Counted from the first letter of the stretch, positions 17,739 to 26,015 are shown. The stretch is 64,000 nt of DNA from Ilyomonas sp965247435 (GCA_965247435.1 OZ252019.1:992001-1056000), one strand, 5' to 3'. The notes: a model not told the origin generated them from the letters alone. Program-made: numbers and translations.

Positions 17739-18715
17739 ATGAAAAAGCTTAAAAAAAGCGATGCTGGGCTTGTAGCAGTTTACAGGTAATAGGCTGGGGT
17801 AAGCAAGGCGGTAAACAGCGGTTTAAATGTAAGCAGTGCGGCATTTTATTTACTTATAATGATAGGGTTCAAACTATAGAAAACCGGTTTGTCTGGTTTC
17901 GTAAATGGGTAGTGGAAAGGCAAACTTACAAGACGCTCCAGAGAGATAGTGGTTTATCAAAAGATACCCTTCAAAAAACCTTTTATTATTTTCTTGACAG
18001 AGCCCCTCTAACGCCTATTATTCATCATGATAATATTTACTTAAGGGTAGATGCCACTTACTTTAAAAAGTTTTGTGTAGTATGCTATCAGGATGATCCC
18101 ATCAGCTATACACAGTTGTTCCGGTTTTCAGATGCAGAGCGGTACGAAGAAATAAAAGAAGATTTATTGAACCTGCTGAACCTTGGCTTACAGATAACTT
18201 CTATTACCTGTGATGGTCATAAAGCTACCCTTAAAGCCATCAAAAAAACAATGCCTGGTGTTACCATTCAGCGATGCCTTGTACACATCCAGAGAATGTG
18301 TCTGCTGTGGCTTACAGCCAATCCAGGCTACGATGCCGGCAAAGAATTAAGGGTATTGGTTTTAATGATACATCGCATCCAAACACATAATGACAAACAA
18401 TACTGGATACACCGGTTAACCGATTGGGAAAATAAGCATAAAGACTTTCTGAAAGAAAAATCATACAAAGCTGAAACGGGCAGATATTGGTATAAACATA
18501 AATTAATCAGGCGTTCTTTTTTTACCATCAAAAGAGCTTTGCCCCATATGTTTTGTTACCTCGCTGACAGCAACATTCCTAAAACAACCAATGGCATAGA
18601 ATCTTACTTCGGGCATCTCAAAAATCATTTGGACCTGCACAGAGGATTAACCAAAAATAACAGAATCAACTTTATCAAATGGTATATCTACTTCAGGAAT
18701 AAATCCCGGCTTTGA
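17739..18715 (+). CDS. IS256/mutator-like transposase with N-terminal zinc ribbon; frame disjunction at an A7 run
   Basis: Transposase of the MULE/IS256-like DDE group. The long frame encodes a zinc ribbon (CWAC at 17762 and CKQC near 17834), then the catalytic Asp in YLRVDATYFKKF, the second Asp in ITCDGHKATLKAI, the C-x2-H signature in QRCLVHIQRM, and the Glu in TTNGIESYFGHLK, so all key residues are present. No start codon precedes the zinc ribbon in that frame, because a TAA lies at 17750. The only suitable start, ATG 17739 (MKKLKK), is in another frame and must shift by -1 at the A7 run 17751-17757 to give KKLKKKRCWAC. The product would then be 325 residues. A GTG at 17912 would give a 267-residue form without the zinc ribbon. 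Confidence 0.8.
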
Positions 18716-18739
18716 GTTTTCTGAGCCATTGTGCTTACC

Positions 18740-18786
18740 AAAAAAGTAAGGGTTGAACAGCTTAACTGCGCAACCCTTACTTTTTT
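18740..18786 (+). terminator. Hairpin downstream of the transposase
   Basis: Arms AAAAAAGTAAGGGTTG (18740-18755) and CAACCCTTACTTTTTT (18771-18786), a 16-bp stem ending in a T-run. Probable transposase terminator; it also faces transcription coming from eutC. Confidence 0.85.
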
Positions 18787-18886
18787 CGTATAAGCATTAA
18801 TCTTATTGCCCGGCAAGTTGCTCTCCAGCAGCGCTTGCTTCCTCTTCAGATTAATAGCGCCAATAAAAGAAATTTTATCCGAAAAA

Positions 18887-19702
18887 CTACCAACTATTTT
18901 TCAGTACGTTACCATTTTTATTAGTAATGTGGAATAACGAACTGCTATCGGCATTGTTCCCTTCCTTTAAGCCTACACCGGTAAGCTGCATAGCAAAGGC
19001 AGCTTTTACCAGTTGCACGATCGTTGTTGCTGCCATGATAGGGCTTAGGCCATCCTCCTGTATATTGGAAATGCAATTACGGCGCTCGTCGGTAGTGCCA
19101 ATGCGCGGCTGATAAGTAATATAAGCGCCCATGCTTTCAAAAGAAGTCAGGCCGGGCCGCTCGCCAATCAATATAATGGACAATCGCGCATTTAGCAATT
19201 CTGCAATTTCATCCCCAATGGCTACCCGTGCCTGTTCGGCAAGTATTACTGGTGCTAACGAAAAGCCTGCTGCTGTTACTTCTTTAGCCAGCAGGATCGC
19301 GGTAGCTGCTGCCTGTTTATTGATGGCCGCCGCAGACAATCCATCCGCTATAATGATTACAATATCCGGCAATGATTCAGGATTTAGCTTTAATAGATCA
19401 ACCGATTTTTCATTCAGCTTCCGCCCGAGATCCGGACGTTGCAGGTAAACGTCGCGGTTATCGGCCTTGCTATGGACAGCAACAGCAGGAAGCTGCGCAT
19501 TAGTCAAAACGTCTGTCAGTGCCTGTTTATCCATCCTTGTATAAACCGCATCTTTTGCCTGTGCATGCGCCAGCTTCAGCCGCAGGCTTTCTTTTACAGG
19601 AATGGAAATACCGGTTTTGCCTAAAGCAATCCTGGCGCTTGTAAACTGCTTCAGCGAAGCCCATTCATCTGCATCCGTATAAATCTTTTTTATCCCGTTC
19701 AT
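18887..19702 (-). CDS. eutC: Ethanolamine ammonia-lyase small subunit, C-terminus rewritten by the IS end
   Basis: Small subunit of the adenosylcobalamin-dependent lyase that converts ethanolamine to acetaldehyde and ammonia. Family landmarks are FTSARIALGKTGISIPVKES, HAQAKDAVYTRMD, RPDLGRKLNEKS, IVIIIADGLSAAAI and LIGERPGLTSFESMGAYITY. Its start overlaps the eutB stop by 4 nt (ATGA), a sign of translational coupling. The last residues, GNVLKNSW, and the TAG stop are encoded by the right inverted repeat of the IS. Joining the two IS flanks at the direct repeat gives an original ending HITNKT followed by TAG, so the native protein was about 263 residues against 271 now. The conserved core is untouched and activity is probably retained. 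Confidence 0.93.
   Translation of the reverse strand: MNGIKKIYTDADEWASLKQFTSARIALGKTGISIPVKESLRLKLAHAQAKDAVYTRMDKQALTDVLTNAQLPAVAVHSKADNRDVYLQRPDLGRKLNEKSVDLLKLNPESLPDIVIIIADGLSAAAINKQAAATAILLAKEVTAAGFSLAPVILAEQARVAIGDEIAELLNARLSIILIGERPGLTSFESMGAYITYQPRIGTTDERRNCISNIQEDGLSPIMAATTIVQLVKAAFAMQLTGVGLKEGNNADSSSLFHITNKNGNVLKNSW
18888..18915. repeat. Right terminal inverted repeat of the IS
   Basis: Complement of the left end with 25 of 28 matches. It lies inside the reading frame of eutC and supplies that gene's stop codon. Confidence 0.85.
18916..18922. repeat. Probable target-site duplication, right copy (TTTTATT)
   Basis: Directly outside the right inverted repeat; one base differs from the left copy at 17627-17633. 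Confidence 0.5.
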
Positions 19703-21084
19703 GCGTTTAGTAATTTATTATACAACGCACGGCTGTTTTTTTTATCAGCAATCAGGCGGCCGTTCTCCTCTATAATTCCCTGTTTAATAAGCCAGTGCTC
19801 ATACTCAGGCGCAGGCTTTAGACTTAATACTTTCCGCAGGTACAAAGCATCGTGAAAAGAGGTGGACTGATAATGAAGCATGATGTCATCGGCGCCGGGC
19901 ACGCCCATGATAAAATTGATACCGGCGACACCCAGTAAGGTGAGCAGCGTATCCATATCATCGCTGTCTGCCTGCGCATGGCTGGTATAGCAAATATCTA
20001 TGCCCATCGGCAGGCCCAACAGCTTGCCGCAGAAGTGGTCTTCCAGTCCCGCACGAATGATTTGCTTGCCATCGAACAGGTATTCCGGGCCGATAAAACC
20101 CACCACCGAATTTACCAGTAACGGCTTGAACTTTCTGGCCACCGCATACGCCCTTGCCTCGCAGGTTTGCTGGTCCATTCCCGCATGTGCATTGGGAGAA
20201 AGCGCACTGCCCTGGCCGGTTTCAAAGTACATAACATTGTTGCCTACGGTGCCCCTGTTCAACGATAAAGCCGCATCATAGCCTTCCTGCAGCATAGCTA
20301 TGCTGATACCAAAGCTCCGGTTGGTTTGCTCTGTGCCGCCGATTGATTGGAAAACAAGATCAACCGGAACTCCCTGTTGTATCAACTCCAGCGTTGTGGT
20401 AATGTGGCTTAGCACACAGCTTTGTACCGGCATTGCAAACTGCTGCCGCAGGTGATCTATCATGTGCAGCAAACCGGCTGCTGTATGGGGCGAGTCGGTA
20501 GCCGGATTGATGCCGATTACCGCATCGCCGCTGCCATATAGCAGGCCATCCACAATGCTGGCGGCAATGCCTTTAAAATCGTCGGTCGGGTGGTTGGGCT
20601 GCAGGCGCACCGATAGTCTTCCGCGCAGCCCGATGGTGTTTCTAAACTTTGTTACCACTTCTCTTTTTTTTGCGGCCAAAATCAGATCCTGGCTGCGCAT
20701 GAGCTTGGAAACAGCCGCAATCATTTCGGGTGTAAAAGCATCAGTTACAGCAGCAAGTGTTGTATTGTCTGCATCATCGCTCAGCAGCCAGTCGCGCAAA
20801 TCGCCTACCGTAAAATGGCTGATAGCTGCAAATGCTTCTGCATCGTGCGTGTCTATAATCAATCGCGTTATTTCGTCTTCCTCATACGGCACAAACGCTT
20901 CATTCAGGAAATCTTTCAACGGCACATCCGCCAATGCTATTTGCGCCCCCACACGCTCGTTCGCGCTTTCCGCGGCAATACCTGCCAGCACATCGCCGGA
21001 GCGGAGCGGGCTTGCTTTCGCCAGCAACACTTTAAGGTTTTCAAAACGGTATTGAAAGTTACCTATGGTGCATTTGTAGCTCAT
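19699..21084 (-). CDS. eutB: Ethanolamine ammonia-lyase large subunit
   Basis: A 461-residue TIM-barrel large subunit carrying the active site and most of the adenosylcobalamin contacts. Family motifs include LKVLLAKASPLRSGDVLAGIAA at the start, GLRGRLSVRLQPNHPTDDF, GDAVIGINPATDSPHTAAGL, MYFETGQGSALSPNAHAG and NSVVGFIGPEYLFDGKQI. Length is normal. It is followed by eutC with a 4-nt overlap. No eutA reactivase, microcompartment shell genes or CoA-acylating aldehyde dehydrogenase are in the window, and no cobalamin riboswitch was recognised upstream. A short palindrome, CGAAAGCTTTCG, sits at 21119-21130, 34 nt upstream of the start. Confidence 0.95.
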   Translation of the reverse strand: MSYKCTIGNFQYRFENLKVLLAKASPLRSGDVLAGIAAESANERVGAQIALADVPLKDFLNEAFVPYEEDEITRLIIDTHDAEAFAAISHFTVGDLRDWLLSDDADNTTLAAVTDAFTPEMIAAVSKLMRSQDLILAAKKREVVTKFRNTIGLRGRLSVRLQPNHPTDDFKGIAASIVDGLLYGSGDAVIGINPATDSPHTAAGLLHMIDHLRQQFAMPVQSCVLSHITTTLELIQQGVPVDLVFQSIGGTEQTNRSFGISIAMLQEGYDAALSLNRGTVGNNVMYFETGQGSALSPNAHAGMDQQTCEARAYAVARKFKPLLVNSVVGFIGPEYLFDGKQIIRAGLEDHFCGKLLGLPMGIDICYTSHAQADSDDMDTLLTLLGVAGINFIMGVPGADDIMLHYQSTSFHDALYLRKVLSLKPAPEYEHWLIKQGIIEENGRLIADKKNSRALYNKLLNA

Positions 21085-21584
21085 ACGGTATTGTTGTATA
21101 GGTGTATGATTTTAATATCGAAAGCTTTCGCTTACTTGCTGCTTCACTACTTGTCGGTATAGGCATCGAAACAAAAAAGCAGGAGTGAATATAAACTTCT
21201 TAAAAGTATTCCTGAGATCGCCTGGCTTGGTTGTTTGTAATAATCATCTTTAATTTCCTCTATAAATTGCTTTTCTTATAAGCCCTAAAACAGGTTTGCT
21301 TCGTTAATAAGCTCATCTTTCAATGACCTCCGCGAATTAGTTGCCTTAATCTGCGTGCTGCTTACGCTTAAATGGCTTTCAGCATTTTGGCGTTGTCTTA
21401 AAAACTGTTTAACGATTGAATGTCTTTTTATTTAGGACTGTTATTCGCGCGGGCGGCAGCTCCTGTGCCGATGGTGGCGTCCCCGCCATCAAATGGTGTG
21501 ATTGCCGGTGTAATGCCTGTAATAGTTTTAAATAGTTTGTGCGGCCTCTCAGGAAAATATAATTTATGCAATAATGCCTTGTTA
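21085..21584. other. 500-bp gap between eat and eutB with possible gene remnants
   Basis: No intact recognised gene. On the minus strand an ORF (21428-21622) begins inside the end of eat and reads KALLHKLYFPERPHKLFKTI and onward to ARANNSPK, not recognised. Further down, 21155-21420 on the same strand gives two coding-like stretches (for example HSIVKQFLRQRQNAESHLSV and EEIKDDYYKQPSQAISGILL) separated by stops. This could be a decayed small gene, or chance. The eutB promoter should lie here; the palindrome at 21119-21130 is the best visible regulatory candidate. Confidence 0.35.
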
Positions 21585-22907
21585 TCAGATGTCAGGTTCA
21601 AAATTTTCTTTTCCAGCGTCAAATCTTCTGTGGATGCCCGTTACATAAAATACAATAAAAAGTATCAGCAGGCCGAAGGCAAATACAAGACATAAACTTG
21701 TGTATGCATAGGCCATAGCCGCCAGTGTAACTATAGCGAGCAGCAATGCCATTGCAGGAAAGAAAGGATACAGCGGCGCCCTGAAAGGACGCTCCATGTC
21801 CGGTGCAGTTGTTCTAAGCCGGAACAGGGCGAGCATACTAACAATATAAACCACTACGGCGCCAATGGTAGAAAGGATTACCAGGTTGCTGGTATCTAAA
21901 AAAAGCAGCGACAACATACCCAGTCCTGAACCTGCGATAAGTGCTACATAAGGCACACCGTTTTTGCGGCTTATTATGGAAAGTAACGGCGGTAAATAAT
22001 TGCTCCTGGAAAGCGCAAATAACTGTCTTGAATAGCTGATGATAATACCATGAAAAGATGCTATTAAGCCGAATAAGCCAATGCCTGCAAACAACTGTGT
22101 GAGCGGGTTGCTTCTGCCCAAAACAATAGCAATGGTTTCCGGCAACGGATAATCGAGTTTGTCCATTTTTTCCCAGTCTGTAACGCCGCCAACGCAAATC
22201 ATTACAGCCAACGCTAAAACAGTGAGGGTGAGCAATGCAGAAATATAGCCGGTTACAATTGCCTTTTTTTCTTTTGTTTCTTCTGCCACCATTGCAATGC
22301 CTTCGAGGCAAACAAACAGCCAGATGGCAAACGGCAGGGCTGCAAATACACCCGCCCATTTATAAGGGAAAGGGTTATGCATAAAAGTCTCGGTCTTAAA
22401 GTGCGGAATCGTAATGGCAATAAAAAGGAGCAGTTCGGCAATGGCGAGAATAGTCATAAGTAAAGAGAAGTTGGCGGCTTCTTGTATGCCCAGCAGGTTG
22501 ATACCCGTAAACAGAATATACGCTGCAACCGCCACTAATAGTACCGGCACAACCGGGTATAAAAAATGAACATAGCTGCCAAGCGCCAGTGCAATAGCGG
22601 GCGCCGCGAATAAAAATTCGATCAGTGAAGCATAGCCGGCAACGAGGCCGCCGATAGTGCCAAACGCTTTTAGCGTATAAATAAAAGGTCCGCCCGCATT
22701 GGGCATAGCGGTAGTTAACTCTGTAAAGCTGAAGATGAAGGTAAAATACAATGCCGTAATAATAAGCGTGGCGATCAGCAGCCCGATGGTGCCGCCTACC
22801 TGCCAGCCATAGTTCCAGCCAAAGTATTCGCCGGATATCACCAGCCCAACTCCAATTGCCCAGATATGCACCGGTTTCAACACTTTTTTTAAAGACTTGT
22901 TTTCCAT
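21585..22907 (-). CDS. eat: Ethanolamine permease (APC superfamily)
   Basis: A 440-residue amino-acid/polyamine/organocation transporter with about 12 membrane helices, matching the ethanolamine permease family. Landmarks are KPVHIWAIGVGLVISGEYFG with NYGW at the N-terminus, FSFTELTTAMPNAGGPFIYT, and the FVCLEGIAMVAEETKEKKAI loop. The C-terminus is HRRFDAGKENFEPDI. It lies upstream of eutBC on the same strand, separated by about 500 bp, which supports the substrate assignment. It imports ethanolamine for EutBC. Confidence 0.9.
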   Translation of the reverse strand: MENKSLKKVLKPVHIWAIGVGLVISGEYFGWNYGWQVGGTIGLLIATLIITALYFTFIFSFTELTTAMPNAGGPFIYTLKAFGTIGGLVAGYASLIEFLFAAPAIALALGSYVHFLYPVVPVLLVAVAAYILFTGINLLGIQEAANFSLLMTILAIAELLLFIAITIPHFKTETFMHNPFPYKWAGVFAALPFAIWLFVCLEGIAMVAEETKEKKAIVTGYISALLTLTVLALAVMICVGGVTDWEKMDKLDYPLPETIAIVLGRSNPLTQLFAGIGLFGLIASFHGIIISYSRQLFALSRSNYLPPLLSIISRKNGVPYVALIAGSGLGMLSLLFLDTSNLVILSTIGAVVVYIVSMLALFRLRTTAPDMERPFRAPLYPFFPAMALLLAIVTLAAMAYAYTSLCLVFAFGLLILFIVFYVTGIHRRFDAGKENFEPDI

Positions 22908-22964
22908 GAAGCGGTTAGTGATTTAAAAGTTAGCTGGTGTCTGGTAAAGCAGGAATCTTATTTT

Positions 22965-22972
22965 CAAATATA
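22965..22972 (-). promoter_or_regulatory. Candidate -7 promoter element of eat
   Basis: Reads TATATTTG on the minus strand, an exact TAnnTTTG match, 57 nt upstream of the eat start. No clear -33 TTG was seen. Confidence 0.45.
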
Positions 22973-23055
22973 ACCGCTTTTGAAGTTTGTGCCTGAGAAA
23001 AGAAAGCAGTTATCGCAAATGCTAAAACATTAAAAAAATGAAGATGCAAACTTAC

Positions 23056-23096
23056 AACCCGTAACCCGCAAAACCCGCAACCCAAAACCCGCAACT
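23056..23096. repeat. Short imperfect direct repeats of an AACCCGCAA unit
   Basis: Several copies of AACCCGCAA or AACCCGTAA in tandem just upstream of the ABC transporter genes. Low-complexity; no function is evident. A single similar unit occurs at about 44284. Confidence 0.5.
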
Positions 23097-23143
23097 TATT
23101 ACTCACACCTCCTTATTTACAATTCGATTATTTTAGCAGCTTT

Positions 23144-23791
23144 ATGCAAATACAGTTACAGCAGGTAGTGCCCGTTCCGCTAAAGGAAAGATTTATACAA
23201 CGTCATTCTGATGTGTGGAACACCAGCGTATTATTTAACGAAGGCGACTGGATAAAAATAAAAGCACCCAGCGGCACCGGCAAAACTACCTTGGTTCACA
23301 CGCTATATAAACTACGCAGTGATTATGAAGGAACGATAGTTTGGAATAATACTAACCTGCAGCAAATACCGGCAGCAGCACTGGCCACCCTGCGGCAACA
23401 GCAGGTGAGTATTATCTTCCAGGATCTGCGCTTGTTTGCGCAGCTTACCGCCCGTGAAAATATTGAATTGAACCGGATGCTGCAGCAGCCTTTTTATGAT
23501 AGCAGCGTTATAGATGGAATGGCGGAAACCCTTGGTGTGCAGGGCATTTTAAACCAGCGTGCAGGTTTGTGCAGCTATGGCGAACAGCAGCGCATTGCTA
23601 TCATCCGTGCACTGGTGCAGCCTTTTGAATGGCTGCTGATGGACGAGCCGTTCAGCCATCTGGATAATGATAATATCGCCAGAGCTGCTGCGCTGATTGC
23701 AAGCGAATGTACTAAGCGGAAGGCAGGATTTATACTTACCGATCTTGATGAAGACACACATTTCCCCTACACTAAATTTTTGCAGTTATAG
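23144..23791 (+). CDS. ABC transporter ATP-binding protein (LolD/FtsE-like)
   Basis: A 215-residue ATPase subunit of the LolD/MacB/FtsE type. Walker A is APSGTGKTT with K47, the Q-loop is IIFQDLRLFAQLTARENI, the signature motif is the unusual CSYGEQQR in place of LSGGQ, and Walker B is WLLMDEPFSHLD. It lies 9 nt upstream of the permease gene, so the two form one transporter. The complex may handle lipoproteins, lipids or an envelope signal; the substrate cannot be assigned. Confidence 0.88.
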   Translation: MQIQLQQVVPVPLKERFIQRHSDVWNTSVLFNEGDWIKIKAPSGTGKTTLVHTLYKLRSDYEGTIVWNNTNLQQIPAAALATLRQQQVSIIFQDLRLFAQLTARENIELNRMLQQPFYDSSVIDGMAETLGVQGILNQRAGLCSYGEQQRIAIIRALVQPFEWLLMDEPFSHLDNDNIARAAALIASECTKRKAGFILTDLDEDTHFPYTKFLQL

Positions 23792-23800
23792 CTTTTATAT

Positions 23801-24982
23801 ATGCTCCATACTTTATTAAAGAAACTGATCAAATCCGGCTCCGGCAGAACCCGGTTCGCACTTGCGGTGGTGGGTTTATCCATTGCCATGGCGCTTATCC
23901 TTTCTGCCGTGCAGTTGCAGGCCAATTATGAGGAGCTGCTGCACAGCAAAACCAACCAGGATAGCATTGCCAATTTTTTAGTAATCAATAAGCCGGTGAC
24001 GGATAAGAATATCGGCAATGCCACCCTGAGCGATGAGGATATTGCTGACCTGAAAAAGCAATCTTTTGTACAGGCAGCCGGCGTGCTTACAGCCAACCGG
24101 TTCAGGGTATCGGCAAGTGGCGGCGAACACATCCCGTTTTATACGGAACTTTTTTTTGAAAGCGTACCCGATGATTTTTTGGATGTACAGAGTAAGGAGT
24201 GGAAATGGGACGACAATTCGCAGTTTATACCCATGATTGTACCTAATACTTTTTTGGATATGTACAATTTCGGGTTTGCCGCTTCGCAAAGCCTGCCACA
24301 GCTATCGCAGCAATTAGTAATGAGTTTGCCCATCCGGATAAACATCACCGGGCCGCAGGGTATGGTGCACTATTTTGCACGGGTAGTTGGCTTTAGCGAC
24401 CGCATTACCTCCGTGCTGGTGCCGCAGGAGTTTATGGATTGGGCCAACAAGCAGTTTGGTTCAGGCGCACCGGCAAAGCCTTCACGGGTGGTAATCAAAA
24501 CAAATGATCCAGGAAGCCCGCAATTAGTCAGTTATTTAAAAACGCATGGACTAAGCACCGATGCCGATAAAACACGCTTTAGCAAGTACCGGCAAATTGT
24601 AAATACGGTAGTAAACGTATCAGGTATCATCGGCGGTGTAATGTTCTTATTTGCACTGCTTATTTTCACGCTGTTTATTCAGCTAACCATTGCATCCAGC
24701 AAAGAAGATATTGCGCTGCTGGTTACCCTTGGCGCTGCGCCGGGGCAATTGTATTCATTTTTGATGAAACAGTTCTTCCCGGTTAACCTTGTTATTACGG
24801 CGATAGTTTTAGTGGTTGTTGCGCTACTGCAATATGTAGCAAAACAGTACCTGGCCGGGCAAAGTATTTATATCAGTGCGTATCCATCCCTTTATACTTT
24901 TCTTGCAGCCATTGTTGTGTTGCTTGTTTTGTGGATAGTGAACAGCATAACGATTAAAAAGTATGTGCATGCACAAGCCTGA
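23801..24982 (+). CDS. ABC transporter permease (FtsX/LolE-like)
   Basis: A 393-residue permease with the FtsX topology. One N-terminal helix (FALAVVGLSIAMALILSAVQ) and a large periplasmic domain (residues about 45-270) are followed by three C-terminal helices, including GVMFLFALLIFTLFIQLTIA. The ITIKKYVHA end is cytoplasmic. It pairs with the ATPase directly upstream and gives a MacB/LolCE-like mechanotransmission complex; the substrate is unknown. Confidence 0.87.
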   Translation: MLHTLLKKLIKSGSGRTRFALAVVGLSIAMALILSAVQLQANYEELLHSKTNQDSIANFLVINKPVTDKNIGNATLSDEDIADLKKQSFVQAAGVLTANRFRVSASGGEHIPFYTELFFESVPDDFLDVQSKEWKWDDNSQFIPMIVPNTFLDMYNFGFAASQSLPQLSQQLVMSLPIRINITGPQGMVHYFARVVGFSDRITSVLVPQEFMDWANKQFGSGAPAKPSRVVIKTNDPGSPQLVSYLKTHGLSTDADKTRFSKYRQIVNTVVNVSGIIGGVMFLFALLIFTLFIQLTIASSKEDIALLVTLGAAPGQLYSFLMKQFFPVNLVITAIVLVVVALLQYVAKQYLAGQSIYISAYPSLYTFLAAIVVLLVLWIVNSITIKKYVHAQA

Positions 24983-24998
24983 GAGCAGGCTTGTGCAT
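24969..24998. terminator. Hairpin overlapping the ABC permease stop codon
   Basis: Arms ATGCACAAGCCTG (24969-24981) and CAGGCTTGTGCAT (24986-24998), a perfect 13-bp stem with loop AGAG. There is no T-run, so it is at best a Rho-assisted or weak terminator, or an mRNA 3'-end protector. Confidence 0.6.
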
Positions 24999-25106
24999 TG
25001 CCGGATAAAAAACAACAGGACCTCAGAACAGTAAGTTCGTCACCCTGCCTGCAACCGGTGCAATGGCAGCCTCAGCACAGCAGCGTTGCTTGTTTCATAC
25101 AACAAA

Positions 25107-25130
25107 GAAACCCCGCACTAAGCGGGGCTC
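25107..25130 (-). terminator. Terminator of the NifU-type gene
   Basis: On the minus strand the arms CCCCGC and GCGGGG are followed by TTTCTTTG. It lies 24 nt after the stop of the Fe-S scaffold gene. Confidence 0.75.
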
Positions 25131-25153
25131 TTAAATATTCACACACAAAAAAC

Positions 25154-25753
25154 TTACTCAGCTTCTGCCACTACTTCTTTCACTTCCGGTATCATACGTT
25201 TCATCATGCCTTCTATACCGGCTTTCAACGTAATCATGCTGCTTGGGCAGCCACTGCAGCTACCTTGCAGCATCAGGTTTACGATGCCTTCATTATAGCT
25301 TTTAAACTGTATAGCACCGCCGTCCATTTCTACCGCAGGCTTTACATAATTATCCAATAGTTCTTTAATCCGCTTTACCACATCATCATCATCCACATCA
25401 ACGGTGTTGCTGGCTTCCTGCTTTATCTTCGCCACTTCCTCCTCGTTAATTACCACGCCGCCATTTTCCAAATAATCCTTCAGGAACTGCTTGATGGAAG
25501 GAATTACATCCTGCCAGTCGTCAGTGTCTGCTGTCTTGGTGAGCGTTACAAAATTAGAGGCGATAAATACGCTTTTAATAAATGGAAAAGAGAACAATTC
25601 TTTGGCGAGCGGCGAAGGTGCAGCGCTCGTTTCGTCTTGAAAATCAATGCTTTTGCCGGGATACAACAGCTTGTTGGCCACAAACTTCATTGTTTCCGGG
25701 TTGGGTGTCATTTCCGTATAAATGCTGATTACGGGATTGCCTGTCTTTATCAT
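25154..25753 (-). CDS. NifU/Nfu-family Fe-S cluster scaffold protein
   Basis: A 199-residue protein with two domains. The N-terminal Nfu-N domain is recognised by YTEMTPNPETMKFVANKLLY and IKSVFIASNFVTLTK. The C-terminal NifU domain has KPAVEMDGGAIQFKSYNEGI and the cluster-binding motif GSCSGCPSS with C166 and C169. It carries or delivers Fe-S clusters to apoproteins. An acidic linker (DVDDDD) joins the domains. Single-gene unit with its own terminator. Confidence 0.93.
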   Translation of the reverse strand: MIKTGNPVISIYTEMTPNPETMKFVANKLLYPGKSIDFQDETSAAPSPLAKELFSFPFIKSVFIASNFVTLTKTADTDDWQDVIPSIKQFLKDYLENGGVVINEEEVAKIKQEASNTVDVDDDDVVKRIKELLDNYVKPAVEMDGGAIQFKSYNEGIVNLMLQGSCSGCPSSMITLKAGIEGMMKRMIPEVKEVVAEAE

Positions 25754-26015
25754 ACAATAGGTTTAAATATCTTTTGTGAAATTGCCAGCAACCCTATATA
25801 ATCCGTTTCTGCTGCTGAGAATGAGCCACAAAAATACTAAAAAATGAGTGTTTAACAGTAATAGCCGAAATAGTTACGTGTTAATGACAAAAAGTTTTCA
25901 GCTTTACCATTTTGCAGCCCGCAAGCTCTGTTTCTAAATTTTAAAAAACTTGTATGTCGCTTGCACTTGTGAAAATATAAGCCCGTAAACTTATCACCCG
26001 CGTTACATTTCACAA

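Larger units (their letters stand above)
17634..18915 (+). mobile_element. IS256-like insertion sequence with zinc-ribbon transposase, about 1.28 kb
   Basis: Bounded by inverted repeats 17634-17661 and 18888-18915, which match at 25 of 28 positions: ATGGTA, then a mismatched triplet, then TACTGAAAAATAGTTGGTA. It is flanked by an imperfect 7-bp direct repeat. Inside are a terminator-like palindrome (17703-17726), one transposase gene with an early frame disjunction, and a 3' hairpin (18740-18786). The right end overlaps the 3' end of eutC on the opposite strand. The left end lies just beyond the DUF4836 gene and its palindromic repeat. The full catalytic triad of the transposase and the well-matched ends suggest a fairly recent insertion. 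Confidence 0.85.

Noticed and set aside
17691..18720. TTTGAG sequences near both ends of the transposase gene as IS termini
   Set aside because: They are in the same orientation, and the 28-bp inverted repeats further out explain the boundaries much better.
20462..21055. 197-aa plus-strand ORF within eutB
   Set aside because: Shadow of eutB; Ser/Ala-rich with no motif.
21085..21300. Possible cobalamin riboswitch upstream of the B12-dependent eutB
   Set aside because: No B12-box-like conserved segments were found on the minus strand.
23056..23096. Repeats of AACCCGCAA as a CRISPR-like array
   Set aside because: Units are too short, irregular and without spacers; no cas genes nearby.
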